64,000 nucleotides of DNA, taken from positions 124,001-188,000 of the forward strand of contig NZ_JAPEMV010000002.1 in the NCBI RefSeq assembly GCF_026342355.1, read 5' to 3'. The stretch's first letter is position 1; every line of letters begins with the position of its first letter. This DNA comes from Streptomyces sp. NBC_00249. Its GTDB lineage: Bacteria; Actinomycetota; Actinomycetes; Streptomycetales; Streptomycetaceae. The notes under the pieces were generated by a model. The model searched no databases and had not been told where the DNA came from. It worked only from the letters and a program-made list of their open reading frames with translations. The position numbers and the translations under genes are program-made. Positions 18,071 to 26,855 of this stretch are shown in pieces.

Positions 18071-18194
18071 AGATCGCTGAAGATCGAAGACCTGCCGCGT
18101 GAGCGATGACCGCTTACGGGCAGCATGGATCGCGGTGCATACGCGCGACCGAACAGCCAGGATACCCGGCGACGCGCCCTGCGCCCAATCCGGG

Positions 18195-19256
18195 CTAACG
18201 CCCCTGCTCGTACTGGCGCAGCTGGTCCAGATTGATCATGCTCGTGTCGAAGAAGCTCGTCTCGTCGAGCGCGGGCTGCTGCGGCTGGTGCTGGTGGTGA
18301 ACCTGCTGGTGGGCCTGCTGCTGGTACGCGGCGTACGGGTCGGGCTGCTGCTGGTACACCGCGTAGGGGTCGGGCTGCTGCTGGGCGCCGTAGGGCTGCT
18401 GGGCGTACGGGTCCTGGTAGCCGTAGGCGCCCTGCTGGTCGGCGGCGGGCTGCTGGTAGGCGTACGCCTCGTACTGCGGCTCGGGCTGCGCCTGCGCGGG
18501 GATCGGGGCGCGCACCGGGGCGGGGCCGGGGTCGGCGAGGCCGGCCAGGAAGTCGGCGTCGGTCGACGGGCGGACGCCCTGGGCTCCGGCGGCGTCCTGG
18601 GCGGCCATGTGCGCGCCGAGGTCGTCGGTGGGGACCCGGCCCAGCAGCTTCTGCCGGCCCCGGCCGACGGCCTCCAGGGTCTTGGCGAGCACCGCCTCGA
18701 AGGTCGCCAGCTTCGTGTCCACGTACGCGTCGGCCTGCTCGCGCTGGGTCCGCGGGTCGTCGCTGCGCTCGGGGGCGTCGGTGTCGGCGTAGCCCTGCTC
18801 GTCCAGGCCCGGTCCGCGGCCCAGCAGTTTCTCGCGGCCGCGGTCCACGGAGCCGATGGTCTTGCTGAGCACGACCTCGAAGTTGGCGAGCTTGCTGTCG
18901 ACGTAGTCGTCCGCCTCGGCCCGGATCTCCTCGGCCTCCCGGCGGGCGTCCGCCAGGATCCGGTCCGCCTCGGCCTGCGACCGGCGGGCGATCTCGGTGT
19001 CGGAGATGAGGGAGCCGCGCTGGGCGTGCGCGGTCTCGATGATCCGGTCCGCCTCCCGGCGGGCCTCCTCGACGAGCTGCTCACGGCCTCCGATGAGCTC
19101 GCGCGCCTGGGCGAGGGAGCCGGGCAGTGCCTGGCGCACGTCGTCGAGCTGGGCGAGCAGCTCCGCGCGGTTGATCACGCAGGAGGCCGACATGGGCATC
19201 GACCGGGCACCGCCGACGGCCGCCACGATCTCGTCGAGCTTCTTCTGTACGTCCAT
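18195..19256 (-). CDS. DivIVA-like coiled-coil protein with duplicated segment
   Basis: A 353-residue hydrophilic protein. The first 110 residues are coiled coil with DivIVA-like and ATPase subunit b-like patterns (EARREADRIIETAHAQRG, AEADRILADARREAEEI). Two copies of a roughly 34-residue unit follow, one beginning DDYVDSKLANFEVVL and the other DAYVDTKLATFEAVL, both ending in KLLGR. The last 120 residues are a Gln/Tyr/Pro-rich tail with repeated QQPDPYA units. Related Streptomyces proteins are annotated as cell division initiation proteins; a scaffold role at the cell pole or in growth is plausible but not shown here. The ATG at MDVQKKLDEI is used. Confidence 0.8.
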   Translation of the reverse strand: MDVQKKLDEIVAAVGGARSMPMSASCVINRAELLAQLDDVRQALPGSLAQARELIGGREQLVEEARREADRIIETAHAQRGSLISDTEIARRSQAEADRILADARREAEEIRAEADDYVDSKLANFEVVLSKTIGSVDRGREKLLGRGPGLDEQGYADTDAPERSDDPRTQREQADAYVDTKLATFEAVLAKTLEAVGRGRQKLLGRVPTDDLGAHMAAQDAAGAQGVRPSTDADFLAGLADPGPAPVRAPIPAQAQPEPQYEAYAYQQPAADQQGAYGYQDPYAQQPYGAQQQPDPYAVYQQQPDPYAAYQQQAHQQVHHQHQPQQPALDETSFFDTSMINLDQLRQYEQGR

Positions 19257-19382
19257 GGGGGCTCGCGCTCTCTTTGCCTCGGACGGCTGCCGAGACGGAC
19301 GGGAGGAATGACGAGACGACTGTAGGGCCACCGGGCGGACGGGCGGCGCGGACCGGGTGAACCCGGTCCGGCCGCCGTCGGC

Positions 19383-19862
19383 TCACTTCGCGCGCAGCCG
19401 TTCGACCAGCGCCGCGTGCACGTGTGCAGGCAGCAGGTGGGCGACGTCCCCGCCCCAGGCCGCGACTTCCTTGACCAGGGAGGACGACAGGAAGCTGTAG
19501 GTGGGGTTGGTCGGTACGAACAGGGTCTCGACCCCGGACAGTCCCATGTTCATCTGGGCCATCTGGAGCTCGTAGTCGAAGTCGCTGACGGCGCGCAGGC
19601 CCTTGACGATGGCCGGGATGTCGCGCTGCTTGCAGAAGTCGACGAGCAGGCCGTGGAAGGACTCCACCTCGACGTTGCCGTAGTCGGCGGTCGCCTCGCG
19701 GATCAGCTCGATCCGCTCCTCGACGGTGAACAGGCCCTGCTTGGACTGGTTGATCATCACGGCGACGTGGACGACGTCGTAGAGCCTGGAGGCCCGGCCG
19801 ATGATGTCCAGGTGTCCGTTGGTGATGGGGTCGAACGACCCCGGACAGACGGCGCGGCGCAA
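19383..19862 (-). CDS. coaD: Phosphopantetheine adenylyltransferase
   Basis: Penultimate enzyme of coenzyme A synthesis: 4'-phosphopantetheine plus ATP gives dephospho-CoA. The nucleotidyltransferase motif CPGSFDPITNGHLDII is at residues 5-20, and the C-terminal PTNPTYSFLSSSLVKEVA is the second conserved region. A TTG start is proposed because GAGGGAG lies five bases before it and it gives the usual 159 residues. The gene follows rsmD after 29 bp, the common rsmD-coaD pair. Confidence 0.95.
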   Translation of the reverse strand: MRRAVCPGSFDPITNGHLDIIGRASRLYDVVHVAVMINQSKQGLFTVEERIELIREATADYGNVEVESFHGLLVDFCKQRDIPAIVKGLRAVSDFDYELQMAQMNMGLSGVETLFVPTNPTYSFLSSSLVKEVAAWGGDVAHLLPAHVHAALVERLRAK

Positions 19863-19891
19863 CTGAACTCCCTCGCTCTCCCGTGCGGGAA

Positions 19892-20470
19892 TCATGATTC
19901 TTCGCGGTCTCGGGCGGCGCGACCGTACCAAAGGGTGCCTTCGCCGTACTTGCGCGAACGCAACGGCTCGAACCCCTCCGGCCACGGGAACGCACCGCTC
20001 CTCGTGCTCCGCTCCACGGTGACGAGCGCATCGTCCGTGAGCCAGCCGTTGGACCGGAGTGTGAGCAGGATCTCGCCCAGCTCGGCGTGCTCGACGGCGT
20101 ACGGCGGGTCCAGGAAGACGATGTCGTACGGGTCCCCGAGCGCGGCGGCGGCCACGATCTGCTCGGCCTTGCCGGCCCGGAACTCGGCGCCGGGCAGGCC
20201 CACCGCCTTGATGTTGTCGCGGATCGCCTTGGCGGCCTTCGCGTCGGGCTCGACCAGCAGGGTGTGGCCCGCGCCCCGGGACAGGGACTCCAGGCCGACG
20301 GCGCCGGACCCGGCGTACAGGTCGAGCACCCGGGAGCCTTCGACTCCGTGCAGGGACTCCCAGGTGGAGAAGAGCCCTTCGCGCATCCGGTCGGAGGTCG
20401 GGCGGGTACCGGTGCCGGGCGGCACGGCCAGCCGCCGCCCGCCGGCGGTGCCGGCGATCACGCGGGTCAT
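19892..20470 (-). CDS. rsmD: 16S rRNA (guanine-966-N2)-methyltransferase
   Basis: SAM-dependent methyltransferase of 192 residues modifying G966 of 16S rRNA. Motifs are TRVIAGTAGGRRLAVPPG at the N-terminus, the SAM loop LDLYAGSGAVGLESLSRG near residues 49-66, and the catalytic FLDPPYA near residue 119. It lies between recG and coaD on the same strand, a conserved neighbourhood. Confidence 0.95.
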   Translation of the reverse strand: MTRVIAGTAGGRRLAVPPGTGTRPTSDRMREGLFSTWESLHGVEGSRVLDLYAGSGAVGLESLSRGAGHTLLVEPDAKAAKAIRDNIKAVGLPGAEFRAGKAEQIVAAAALGDPYDIVFLDPPYAVEHAELGEILLTLRSNGWLTDDALVTVERSTRSGAFPWPEGFEPLRSRKYGEGTLWYGRAARDREES

Positions 20471-20555
20471 CTGGGGTCCTTCTGCTGGGGAGCGGGACGG
20501 GGCTGAGGTTCGGTCCCGGGGCCAACGATAGGTCGTCCCGGACGGGGTCCACCGG

Positions 20556-23500
20556 TCAGCCCTTCTCCAGGTACTGCTCCCGCTCGGTGTCCAGCAGGGC
20601 GTCGAGGGCGGTGCGCAGCCCGGGGAGGTGCTCCAGTTCCGGGTCGGCGGCGACCACGCGGGTGGCCTCCTCGCGGGCCTGGGCGATGACCTCCTCGTCC
20701 TCGATGACGGCGAGCATGCGCAGCGAGGAGCGGACGCCGGACTGGGCCTGGCCGAGGACGTCGCCCTCGCGCCGCTGTTCGAGGTCGATCCGGGAGAGTT
20801 CGAAGCCGTCGAGGGTGGCGGCGACGGCCGCGAGGCGGGCGCGGGCGGGGCTGGCCTCGTGCATCTCGCTGACCAGCAGGCACAGCCCGGGGGCGGAGCC
20901 CCGGCCGACGCGGCCGCGGAGCTGGTGGAGCTGGGAGACCCCGAAGCGGTCGGCGTCCATGATCACCATGACGGTGGAGTTGGGGACGTTCACCCCGACC
21001 TCGATGACGGTGGTGGCGACCAGCACCTTGACCTCGCCGGTGGCGAAGCGGCGCATGACGTCGTCCTTGTCGGCGGGGTCCATCCGGCCGTGGAGCACCT
21101 CGACGGACAGTCCGGCGAGGGGTCCGCGCGTGAGCTGCTCGGCGATCTCCAGGACCGCGAGCGGGGGCCGCTTGTCGCCGTCCTCCTCGGCGGCCTTCTT
21201 CTTCTTGGGTTCGTCGTCGCCGTCTCCGATGCGCGGGCAGACGACGTACGCCTGGTGGCCGTTCTCGACCTCCTCGCGGACCCGCTCCCAGGCGCGGGTG
21301 AGGAAGTGCGGCTTGTCCTTGGCGGGGACGACGTGGGTGGCGATCGGGGAGCGGCCGGCGGGCAGCTGGTCGAGGACGGAGGTCTCCAGGTCGCCGAAGA
21401 CGGTCATGGCGACGGTGCGCGGGATGGGGGTGGCCGTCATGACGAGGAGGTGCGGGGGCTGCTTGCCCTTGGACCTGAGCGCGTCGCGCTGTTCGACGCC
21501 GAAGCGGTGCTGTTCGTCGACGACGACCAGGCCGAGGTCGTGGAACTGCACCTTGTCCTCGATCAGGGCGTGGGTGCCGATGACGATCCCGCCCTCGCCG
21601 GTGACCAGGTCGAGGAGGGCCTGGCGGCGGGCGGGGGTGCCCATGGAGCCGGTGAGCAGCACCACCTTGGTGCCCTGGTCGGAGCCGCCGAGCATGCCTC
21701 CTTCGGCGAGCTCGCCCATCATCTCGGTGATCGAGCGGTGGTGCTGCTGGGCGAGGACCTCGGTGGGGGCGAGCATCGCGGCCTGCCCTCCGGAGTCGAC
21801 GACGGCGAGCATCGCGCGCAGCGCCACCATCGTGTTGTGGGTGACGGTGAAATTGTCGGTCACGTAGGCGTGGCTCGGGTGCTCGACGCTGATGCACTGG
21901 ACCGGCTTGGCGCCAACGTGCTCCACAGACCGGATGCCGCGCCGGAAGGTGTTGTACTTCGGCCTCGGCCGCATTCGTGCCGCCTTGCGCGACAGCCGGA
22001 ACGGCTCGAACTCCTCAGGCAAGGCAACGGAGACGTTGAAGGCAGTCCTCTTGGGCAGCACACGAGCACGTCCGCCGAGCGACCGCACGAGCCAGGCCAC
22101 GTCCTCCGCCAACCGGAGGGAGGCGGAGCAGAAGGAAATGCTCATTCCGTTCGCGTCAAGCGTCCCGTCCGTGTCCATGAGCCCTTGAAGGACCGCCAGA
22201 CGGTCCTTGACCGATGCGTTCTTGTAGACGTCCGGGACGAACTTGTCGTGTGAGGACGCACCCCACAGCCCCAGGTCGCGCACCGCCTGGATGACGGGAT
22301 TCCGCCGGGTACCGCCCCTCGGCCCGCTCATCCGGATCGTGTAGTCGCAGCGGGATCCGGGAACCGCGGCCATCTCACGGTCCGGAGCCACTACAGCCTC
22401 GACCGCAGCCAGGATCTCCTCGTCCGCGGTGGACAGTCCCAGGTTGTGCCGAAAGGAGCCGTCACCGATGAGGACGCCCATCAGGTAGGGATCAAGTGGT
22501 TGTTGGTCACCGTTCCCCAGGTCCACGGGGACTGCTACCGGCAGGTACCACTTGGAAGATCCATTGGCCTCGTGCAAGTCCGATCGGATCTCCCTCGTGG
22601 TCATCACCTTGGGCTCCTGGCCCCGGTGCCATCCACAACTGGTGCCGACGATCCACAGGTGTTCGTCGTCGCACTCGACCGCGCTGCCGTCCGAGAGCAC
22701 CACCCGCCACACATCGCGTACTCCTTGGGGGAAGACGCCCCCGACGAGTGCGATCTCGCCGGTCGGCACCACCACCTCGTCCCCGGCGGCGATGTCTCCC
22801 ATGGGCCGGAAACCCGCAGGTGTCAGCACCAACGAGTCGAGAGGCTGGGCCTTGCCGGAGCCGACTTCGCCCTGGAGGAGGCGGTGCATGGGGTGGCTGG
22901 TGGCGAGGTCGTCGAAGATCTCCTTCGAGACGGTCTGCTGGCCTTCGGTGAGGGTGAAGGGCAGTTTGGCGTCGAAGGAGTCGAGGAGCCCGCCGGGGGT
23001 GGGGAGGCGGGGGACGGCCGGGAGCTGGGAGTCGGCGTGCCGGCGGCGGGCCAGGGCCACCTGGAGGACGAAGGCCTCGTCCCACTTGAGGCGCTGGCGG
23101 GCGTCCTCGATGTCGGCCTTGGTGGCGGGGCGGTGGATCTTGAGCAGGGCCTCGGTGAGGGGGATCAGGCCCCGGCCCTCGCGCAGGGCGGGCGGCAGCG
23201 GGTCCACGGTGTCCTGGGCGCTGGGCAGGACCGCGTCGACGGCCTTGGAGATCTTCCAGGACTCCAGCTTGGCGCAGGCCGGGTAGATCGGGATGAGCTG
23301 GCTCGCGAAGGCGGCGGCCGCGTCCCGGTCGGAGGCGTCCGCGCCGAGGAGTTCGTAGGCGGGGTGGGAGAGCTGGAGCTTGCGGTTGAAGATGCCGACC
23401 TTGCCCGCGAACATCGCGCGGGTGCCGGGCAGCAGGTCCTTGTGCGGTTTGTGGACCCCGGCGCCGAAGAAGACCAGCTGGAGACGGCCGCTGCCGTCGG

Positions 23501-23768
23501 TGATGGTGACCTCCAGGCGTTTGCCGCGCCCTCCGTTGAAGGTCAGGACCCGGGCGTCGGCGACCTGGGCGACGACGGTCACGTGCTCGTCGAGCTGGTC
23601 GGCGAGCTCGGCCAGCGGGGTCAGCTCGCCGCGCTCCGCGTACCGGCGGGGGTAGTGGTGGAGCAGGTCCAGGGCCGTGTGCAGGCCGAGCTGTTCGGCC
23701 AGCACCTTGGCGGTGGCGGGGCCGAGGGTCTTCTTGAGGTCTTCGTCGAGCGCGGGCACGTGTTCCAT
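20556..23768 (-). CDS. recG: ATP-dependent DNA helicase RecG precursor containing an intein
   Basis: RecG remodels stalled forks and branched DNA. The precursor is 1070 residues. Removing a 339-residue intein (residues 307-645) leaves 731, the normal actinobacterial size. Before the intein come the wedge domain and QTVSKEIFDDLATSHPMHR. The Walker A motif GEVGSGK-T is split between Lys306 and Thr646. After it follow PTEVLAQQHH, the DEQH box (VVDEQHRFGVEQR), ATPIPRT, and the C-terminal helicase domain with LVATTVIEVGVNVPN and HQLRGRVGRG. Without splicing the ATPase cannot work, so the spliced product is assumed. The ATG at MEHVPALDEDL starts 26 bp after the DAK2 gene. Confidence 0.96.
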   Translation of the reverse strand: MEHVPALDEDLKKTLGPATAKVLAEQLGLHTALDLLHHYPRRYAERGELTPLAELADQLDEHVTVVAQVADARVLTFNGGRGKRLEVTITDGSGRLQLVFFGAGVHKPHKDLLPGTRAMFAGKVGIFNRKLQLSHPAYELLGADASDRDAAAAFASQLIPIYPACAKLESWKISKAVDAVLPSAQDTVDPLPPALREGRGLIPLTEALLKIHRPATKADIEDARQRLKWDEAFVLQVALARRRHADSQLPAVPRLPTPGGLLDSFDAKLPFTLTEGQQTVSKEIFDDLATSHPMHRLLQGEVGSGKAQPLDSLVLTPAGFRPMGDIAAGDEVVVPTGEIALVGGVFPQGVRDVWRVVLSDGSAVECDDEHLWIVGTSCGWHRGQEPKVMTTREIRSDLHEANGSSKWYLPVAVPVDLGNGDQQPLDPYLMGVLIGDGSFRHNLGLSTADEEILAAVEAVVAPDREMAAVPGSRCDYTIRMSGPRGGTRRNPVIQAVRDLGLWGASSHDKFVPDVYKNASVKDRLAVLQGLMDTDGTLDANGMSISFCSASLRLAEDVAWLVRSLGGRARVLPKRTAFNVSVALPEEFEPFRLSRKAARMRPRPKYNTFRRGIRSVEHVGAKPVQCISVEHPSHAYVTDNFTVTHNTMVALRAMLAVVDSGGQAAMLAPTEVLAQQHHRSITEMMGELAEGGMLGGSDQGTKVVLLTGSMGTPARRQALLDLVTGEGGIVIGTHALIEDKVQFHDLGLVVVDEQHRFGVEQRDALRSKGKQPPHLLVMTATPIPRTVAMTVFGDLETSVLDQLPAGRSPIATHVVPAKDKPHFLTRAWERVREEVENGHQAYVVCPRIGDGDDEPKKKKAAEEDGDKRPPLAVLEIAEQLTRGPLAGLSVEVLHGRMDPADKDDVMRRFATGEVKVLVATTVIEVGVNVPNSTVMVIMDADRFGVSQLHQLRGRVGRGSAPGLCLLVSEMHEASPARARLAAVAATLDGFELSRIDLEQRREGDVLGQAQSGVRSSLRMLAVIEDEEVIAQAREEATRVVAADPELEHLPGLRTALDALLDTEREQYLEKG
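21834..22850 (-). mobile_element. Class 3 intein with LAGLIDADG endonuclease in recG
   Basis: In-frame protein intron of 339 residues. It begins with Ala (AQPLDSLVLTPAGF) rather than Cys or Ser and ends with His-Asn before Thr. Block B reads DDEHLW, with His64 and Trp66; block F has Cys319 (PVQCISVEH); the first C-extein residue is Thr. This Trp-Cys-Thr set defines class 3 inteins, where the block F Cys is the first nucleophile. The centre holds two LAGLIDADG motifs, LMGVLIGDG (about 123-131) and LQGLMDTDG (about 221-229), both with their acidic residues, so homing activity may persist. Its GC content is visibly lower than that of recG: one 60-base sample is 58 percent against about 80 percent just outside. 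Confidence 0.93.
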
Positions 23769-23794
23769 TGCACACCATGGCGCCGACAAGCCCG

Positions 23795-25474
23795 CTATTC
23801 CACCCCGATGAGCAGCGGCGCGGACCAGCGCCCGCCTCGGTAGGTGACGGTGTCGACGGCCAGGTGCGCCTGCTGGACGTACGCCTCCAGGCGCGCGGCG
23901 AGGGTGTCGGGGACCTCGGGGCCGAGGACGAGGGTGACCAGTTCGCCGCCGGAGCCGAGCATCCGCTCCAGGACGGCTTCGGCGGTCTCGGGCAGGCCCG
24001 CGCCGATGACGGCGACGTCCCCGTCGATGAGGCCGAGGACGTCCCCGGCCTGGCAGATGCCGGCGGAGGTGAAGGACTGCCGTTCGGCGACGGCGAGTTC
24101 CCCGTAGCGGGTGGCTCCGGCGGCGGCGGTCATGGCGACGACGTCCTCGTCGAAGCTGCCCTCGGGGTCGTGCACGGCGAGGGCGGCCAGGCTCTGGACG
24201 GCGGAGCGGGTGGGGATGACGGCCACGCGTACGCCGTCGGCGCGGGCGTGTTCGGCGGCGGTGGCCGCGGCGGCGCGCAGTTCGGCGGTGCCGGGCAGCA
24301 GGACGACCTCGCGGGCGTGCGCCCGGTGCACGGCGTCGACGAGTTCCGCGCTGGTGGGGGGCTCCCCGGGGCGGGCCAGGACGGTGGTGGCCCCGGCTTC
24401 CCCGCAGAGTCCGGCGAGCCCCTCGCCCGGGACGACGGCGACGACGGCCCGCTGGACGCGGGGGGCGCGGGCCCGGCGGCGTTCGTCGCCGAAGTGGGTG
24501 ATGCGGATCCGGTACGGCCGGCCGGCGACCACTCCGGCCTCGACGGCCGCGCCGGGGTCGTCGACGTGCACGTGGACGTTCCACAGCCCGTCCCCGCCGA
24601 CGACCACCAGGGAGTCGCCGAGGCCGTCGAGGCCCGCGCGCAGCCCGGCGACGGCCTCGTCCCCGGCCTCCAGCAGGTAGACCACCTCGTAGGCGGGCCC
24701 GCCCTGCTCCTCGGCGCAGGGGTCGGAGGCCGACGGCAGGGAGGCGGTCCGGCCGGGTACCGGTCCTTCGGCGGGCTCCTGCCCGGACAGGGCCTGCCAC
24801 AGGGCCCCGAGTACGGCGACCAGCCCGCAGCCCCCTGCGTCGACGACCCCGGCCCGGTCCAGCACGGCGAGCTGCCCGGGGGTCTCGGCGAGGGCGGCGC
24901 GGGCGCCCTCGTAGGCGGCGCGGGCCACCTCGGCGGCGCTGTCGGCGACGGCTCCCGCTGCGGCTCCGGCGAGGGCTCCGGCCCGGGCGGCGGCTCCGGC
25001 GACGGTGAGCATGGTGCCCTCGACGGGGTGCGCGACGGCCTGGTAGGCCTCCTCGGCGGCCCGGGTCAGGGCCTGGGCCAGCAGGGGTCCGGCGGCCCGG
25101 TCGCGGGGTTCGGCGCCGAGGACGTCGGCGACGCCGCGCAGCAGCTGGGCCAGGATCGTCCCGGAGTTGCCGCGGGCGCCTATGAGCGCGCCGTGCGCGT
25201 AGGCCCGTACGGCTTCGGAGAGCGAGGGCGCCGCGGCTGTGCCTTCGGTCACGTCGGCGGTGGCCTCGGGGGTGTCCCCGAAGGCGGCGGCCAGGGCGCG
25301 GTCGGCGGACTCGGCGGTCAGGTAGAGGTTGGTGCCGGTGTCGGCGTCGGCGACCGGGTAGACGTTGATCGCGTCGATGTCCTCGCGGGCCCGGCCCAGT
25401 GCGGCCAGGGCCAGCGAGCTCCAGGTGCGCACCGCTTCGGCGTCGAGGGTGTGCGGGCCAGGCTCGTGCGCCAC
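23795..25474 (-). CDS. DAK2-domain protein, FakA/YloV-like
   Basis: A 559-residue cytoplasmic protein. The N-terminal DAK2 domain has NVYPVADADTGTNLYLT, whose aspartates bind the magnesium-ATP complex, and ARGNSGTILAQLLRG. A long Ala/Gly-rich linker region follows, then a C-terminal domain resembling FakA/DegV-associated proteins. In Firmicutes FakA is the fatty-acid kinase that works with the lipid carrier FakB; whether the actinobacterial protein does so is unproven. A GTG start is chosen because AAGGAGG lies eight bases upstream. It precedes recG on the same strand with a 26-bp gap, a widely conserved pairing. Confidence 0.85.
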   Translation of the reverse strand: MAHEPGPHTLDAEAVRTWSSLALAALGRAREDIDAINVYPVADADTGTNLYLTAESADRALAAAFGDTPEATADVTEGTAAAPSLSEAVRAYAHGALIGARGNSGTILAQLLRGVADVLGAEPRDRAAGPLLAQALTRAAEEAYQAVAHPVEGTMLTVAGAAARAGALAGAAAGAVADSAAEVARAAYEGARAALAETPGQLAVLDRAGVVDAGGCGLVAVLGALWQALSGQEPAEGPVPGRTASLPSASDPCAEEQGGPAYEVVYLLEAGDEAVAGLRAGLDGLGDSLVVVGGDGLWNVHVHVDDPGAAVEAGVVAGRPYRIRITHFGDERRRARAPRVQRAVVAVVPGEGLAGLCGEAGATTVLARPGEPPTSAELVDAVHRAHAREVVLLPGTAELRAAAATAAEHARADGVRVAVIPTRSAVQSLAALAVHDPEGSFDEDVVAMTAAAGATRYGELAVAERQSFTSAGICQAGDVLGLIDGDVAVIGAGLPETAEAVLERMLGSGGELVTLVLGPEVPDTLAARLEAYVQQAHLAVDTVTYRGGRWSAPLLIGVE

Positions 25475-25716
25475 CGGGCGTTCCTCCTTGTGCGGGCCAG
25501 GGTTCACCGCAGGGTAACGAAGGACGGCCCGCTACCCGGGACCCCGGGGCGGGGCCCGGTCCGGTCATGGTAGTTTTCTTGGACCGAAGCAGTCGTTGTA
25601 TGCTGCTCAGGTTGCCCGTCGAGAGTCGGGTCATTCGTCCGGCAAGCCACTTCAGATCTCTGATTCCGGTGCGCCGGATTTCACTGTAATTGCATCTGAA
25701 GTCTTTGGAGTGACCT

Positions 25717-25902
25717 GTGGCTGCCAACTGCGACGTTTGCGCCAAGGGGCCGAGCTTCGGCAACAACATCTCCCACTCGCACCGCCGCACCTCGCGTCGC
25801 TGGAACCCGAACATCCAGCGCGTCCGTGCCGTGGTCAATGGGACGCCGAAGCGCCTCAACGCCTGCACCTCGTGCATCAAGGCCGGCAAGGTCTCGCGCT
25901 GA
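25717..25902 (+). CDS. rpmB: Ribosomal protein L28, zinc-binding form
   Basis: 61-residue protein of the large ribosomal subunit. The CDVC pair at residues 5-8 and CTSC near residue 50 make this the zinc-binding (C+) type; many Streptomyces also have a zinc-free copy elsewhere, derepressed under zinc limitation. GTG start preceded by TTTGGAGTGACCT. It is transcribed opposite to the DAK2 gene and followed by two strong hairpins. Confidence 0.95.
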   Translation: MAANCDVCAKGPSFGNNISHSHRRTSRRWNPNIQRVRAVVNGTPKRLNACTSCIKAGKVSR

Positions 25903-25943
25903 CGCCTCCCGTCGTCGTAGCGCAGCCCTTTCCGGTTGCCAAG

Positions 25944-25976
25944 AAGGCCGGTTCACCTCTGGTGAACCGGCCTTTT
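25944..25976 (+). terminator. Intrinsic terminator of rpmB
   Basis: A perfect 14-bp stem (AAGGCCGGTTCACC / GGTGAACCGGCCTT) with a three-base loop is followed by TTGCCTT, 41 bp after the rpmB stop. It is one of the clearest terminators in the window. Confidence 0.9.
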
Positions 25977-25988
25977 GCCTTGTCCGGT

Positions 25989-26044
25989 ACCGATGGCCGG
26001 AGGGCCACCTCCTGACGTCAGGAGGTGGCCCTCCGGCCATCGGT
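25989..26044. terminator. 56-bp perfect palindrome, probable terminator of thiD
   Basis: Two 28-base arms are exact complements with no loop, starting ACCGATGGCCGGAGGGCC. It ends one base before the thiD stop codon and lies just after the rpmB terminator, so it can end transcripts from both directions. Its length and perfection are unusual even for this genus. Confidence 0.75.
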
Positions 26045-26045
26045 G

Positions 26046-26855
26046 TCAGCGCCACTGCCAGGCGTGGTCCACCGGGCCGATGCCCCCGCCGAGCGCGAAG
26101 CCGGCGGCGATGGCGCCCGTGACGTACGCCTTGGCCCGGGTGACGGCCTCCGGGACGGTCAGGCCCTGGGCCAGGCCCGCCGCGACGGCGCTGGCCAGGG
26201 TGCAGCCGGTGCCGTGCGTGTGCCGGTTGTCGTGGCGGGGGGCCCGCAGCCACAGCTCCTCGGAGCCGTCGGTCAGCAGGTCCACGGCCTCGTCCCCGTG
26301 GGCGTGGAGGTGGCCGCCCTTGATGAGGGCCCAGCGCGGTCCGTAGCCGAGTACGGCGTCGGCGGCCCGCCGCATGTCGTCCTCGTTCTCCACGCTCACG
26401 CCCGTGAGCTGGGCCACCTCGTCGAGGTTGGGCGTGGCGACGGTGGCCCGGGGCAGCAGTTCCCGGCGTACGGCGTCCAGCGCGGAGGCGGCGAGCAGCG
26501 CGTCCCCGTGCTTGGAGACTCCTACGGGGTCCACCACGGCCGGGGCGTCGGTGCCGGCCAGCAGGGCGGCCACCGTCTCCACGAGCACGGCGGAGGAGAG
26601 CATGCCCGTCTTCACGGCCTGGACGCCGATGTCGTCGACGACGGCGCGGTACTGGGCGGTGACGGCCTCGGCGGGCAGCTCCCAGGCCCCCCGCACGCCG
26701 AGGGAGTTCTGGGCGGTCACCGCGGTGATCACGCTCATGCCGTGCACGCCGAGGGCGAGCATGGTCTTGAGGTCCGCCTGGATGCCCGCGCCGCCGCCGG
26801 AGTCGGATCCGGCGACGGTCAGGCACAGGGGCGGGTGGTCGGGCGCAGCCGTCAC
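26046..26855 (-). CDS. thiD: Hydroxymethylpyrimidine/phosphomethylpyrimidine kinase
   Basis: Ribokinase-fold enzyme (269 residues) that phosphorylates HMP and HMP-phosphate in thiamine synthesis. N-terminal [19 protein letters not shown] and C-terminal [18 protein letters not shown] are the substrate and anion-hole motifs. The GTG start overlaps the thiL stop in a GTGA junction, with GAGGGA as ribosome site inside the thiL end, so the two are translationally coupled. The stop is followed directly by a large palindromic terminator. Confidence 0.95.
   Translation of the reverse strand: MTAAPDHPPLCLTVAGSDSGGGAGIQADLKTMLALGVHGMSVITAVTAQNSLGVRGAWELPAEAVTAQYRAVVDDIGVQAVKTGMLSSAVLVETVAALLAGTDAPAVVDPVGVSKHGDALLAASALDAVRRELLPRATVATPNLDEVAQLTGVSVENEDDMRRAADAVLGYGPRWALIKGGHLHAHGDEAVDLLTDGSEELWLRAPRHDNRHTHGTGCTLASAVAAGLAQGLTVPEAVTRAKAYVTGAIAAGFALGGGIGPVDHAWQWR

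Noticed and set aside
21834..22850. Stand-alone homing endonuclease gene or frameshifted recG
   Set aside because: The frame is continuous from RecG through the insert and back, with splice-junction residues at both ends, so an intein explains it better than an inserted gene or sequencing error.
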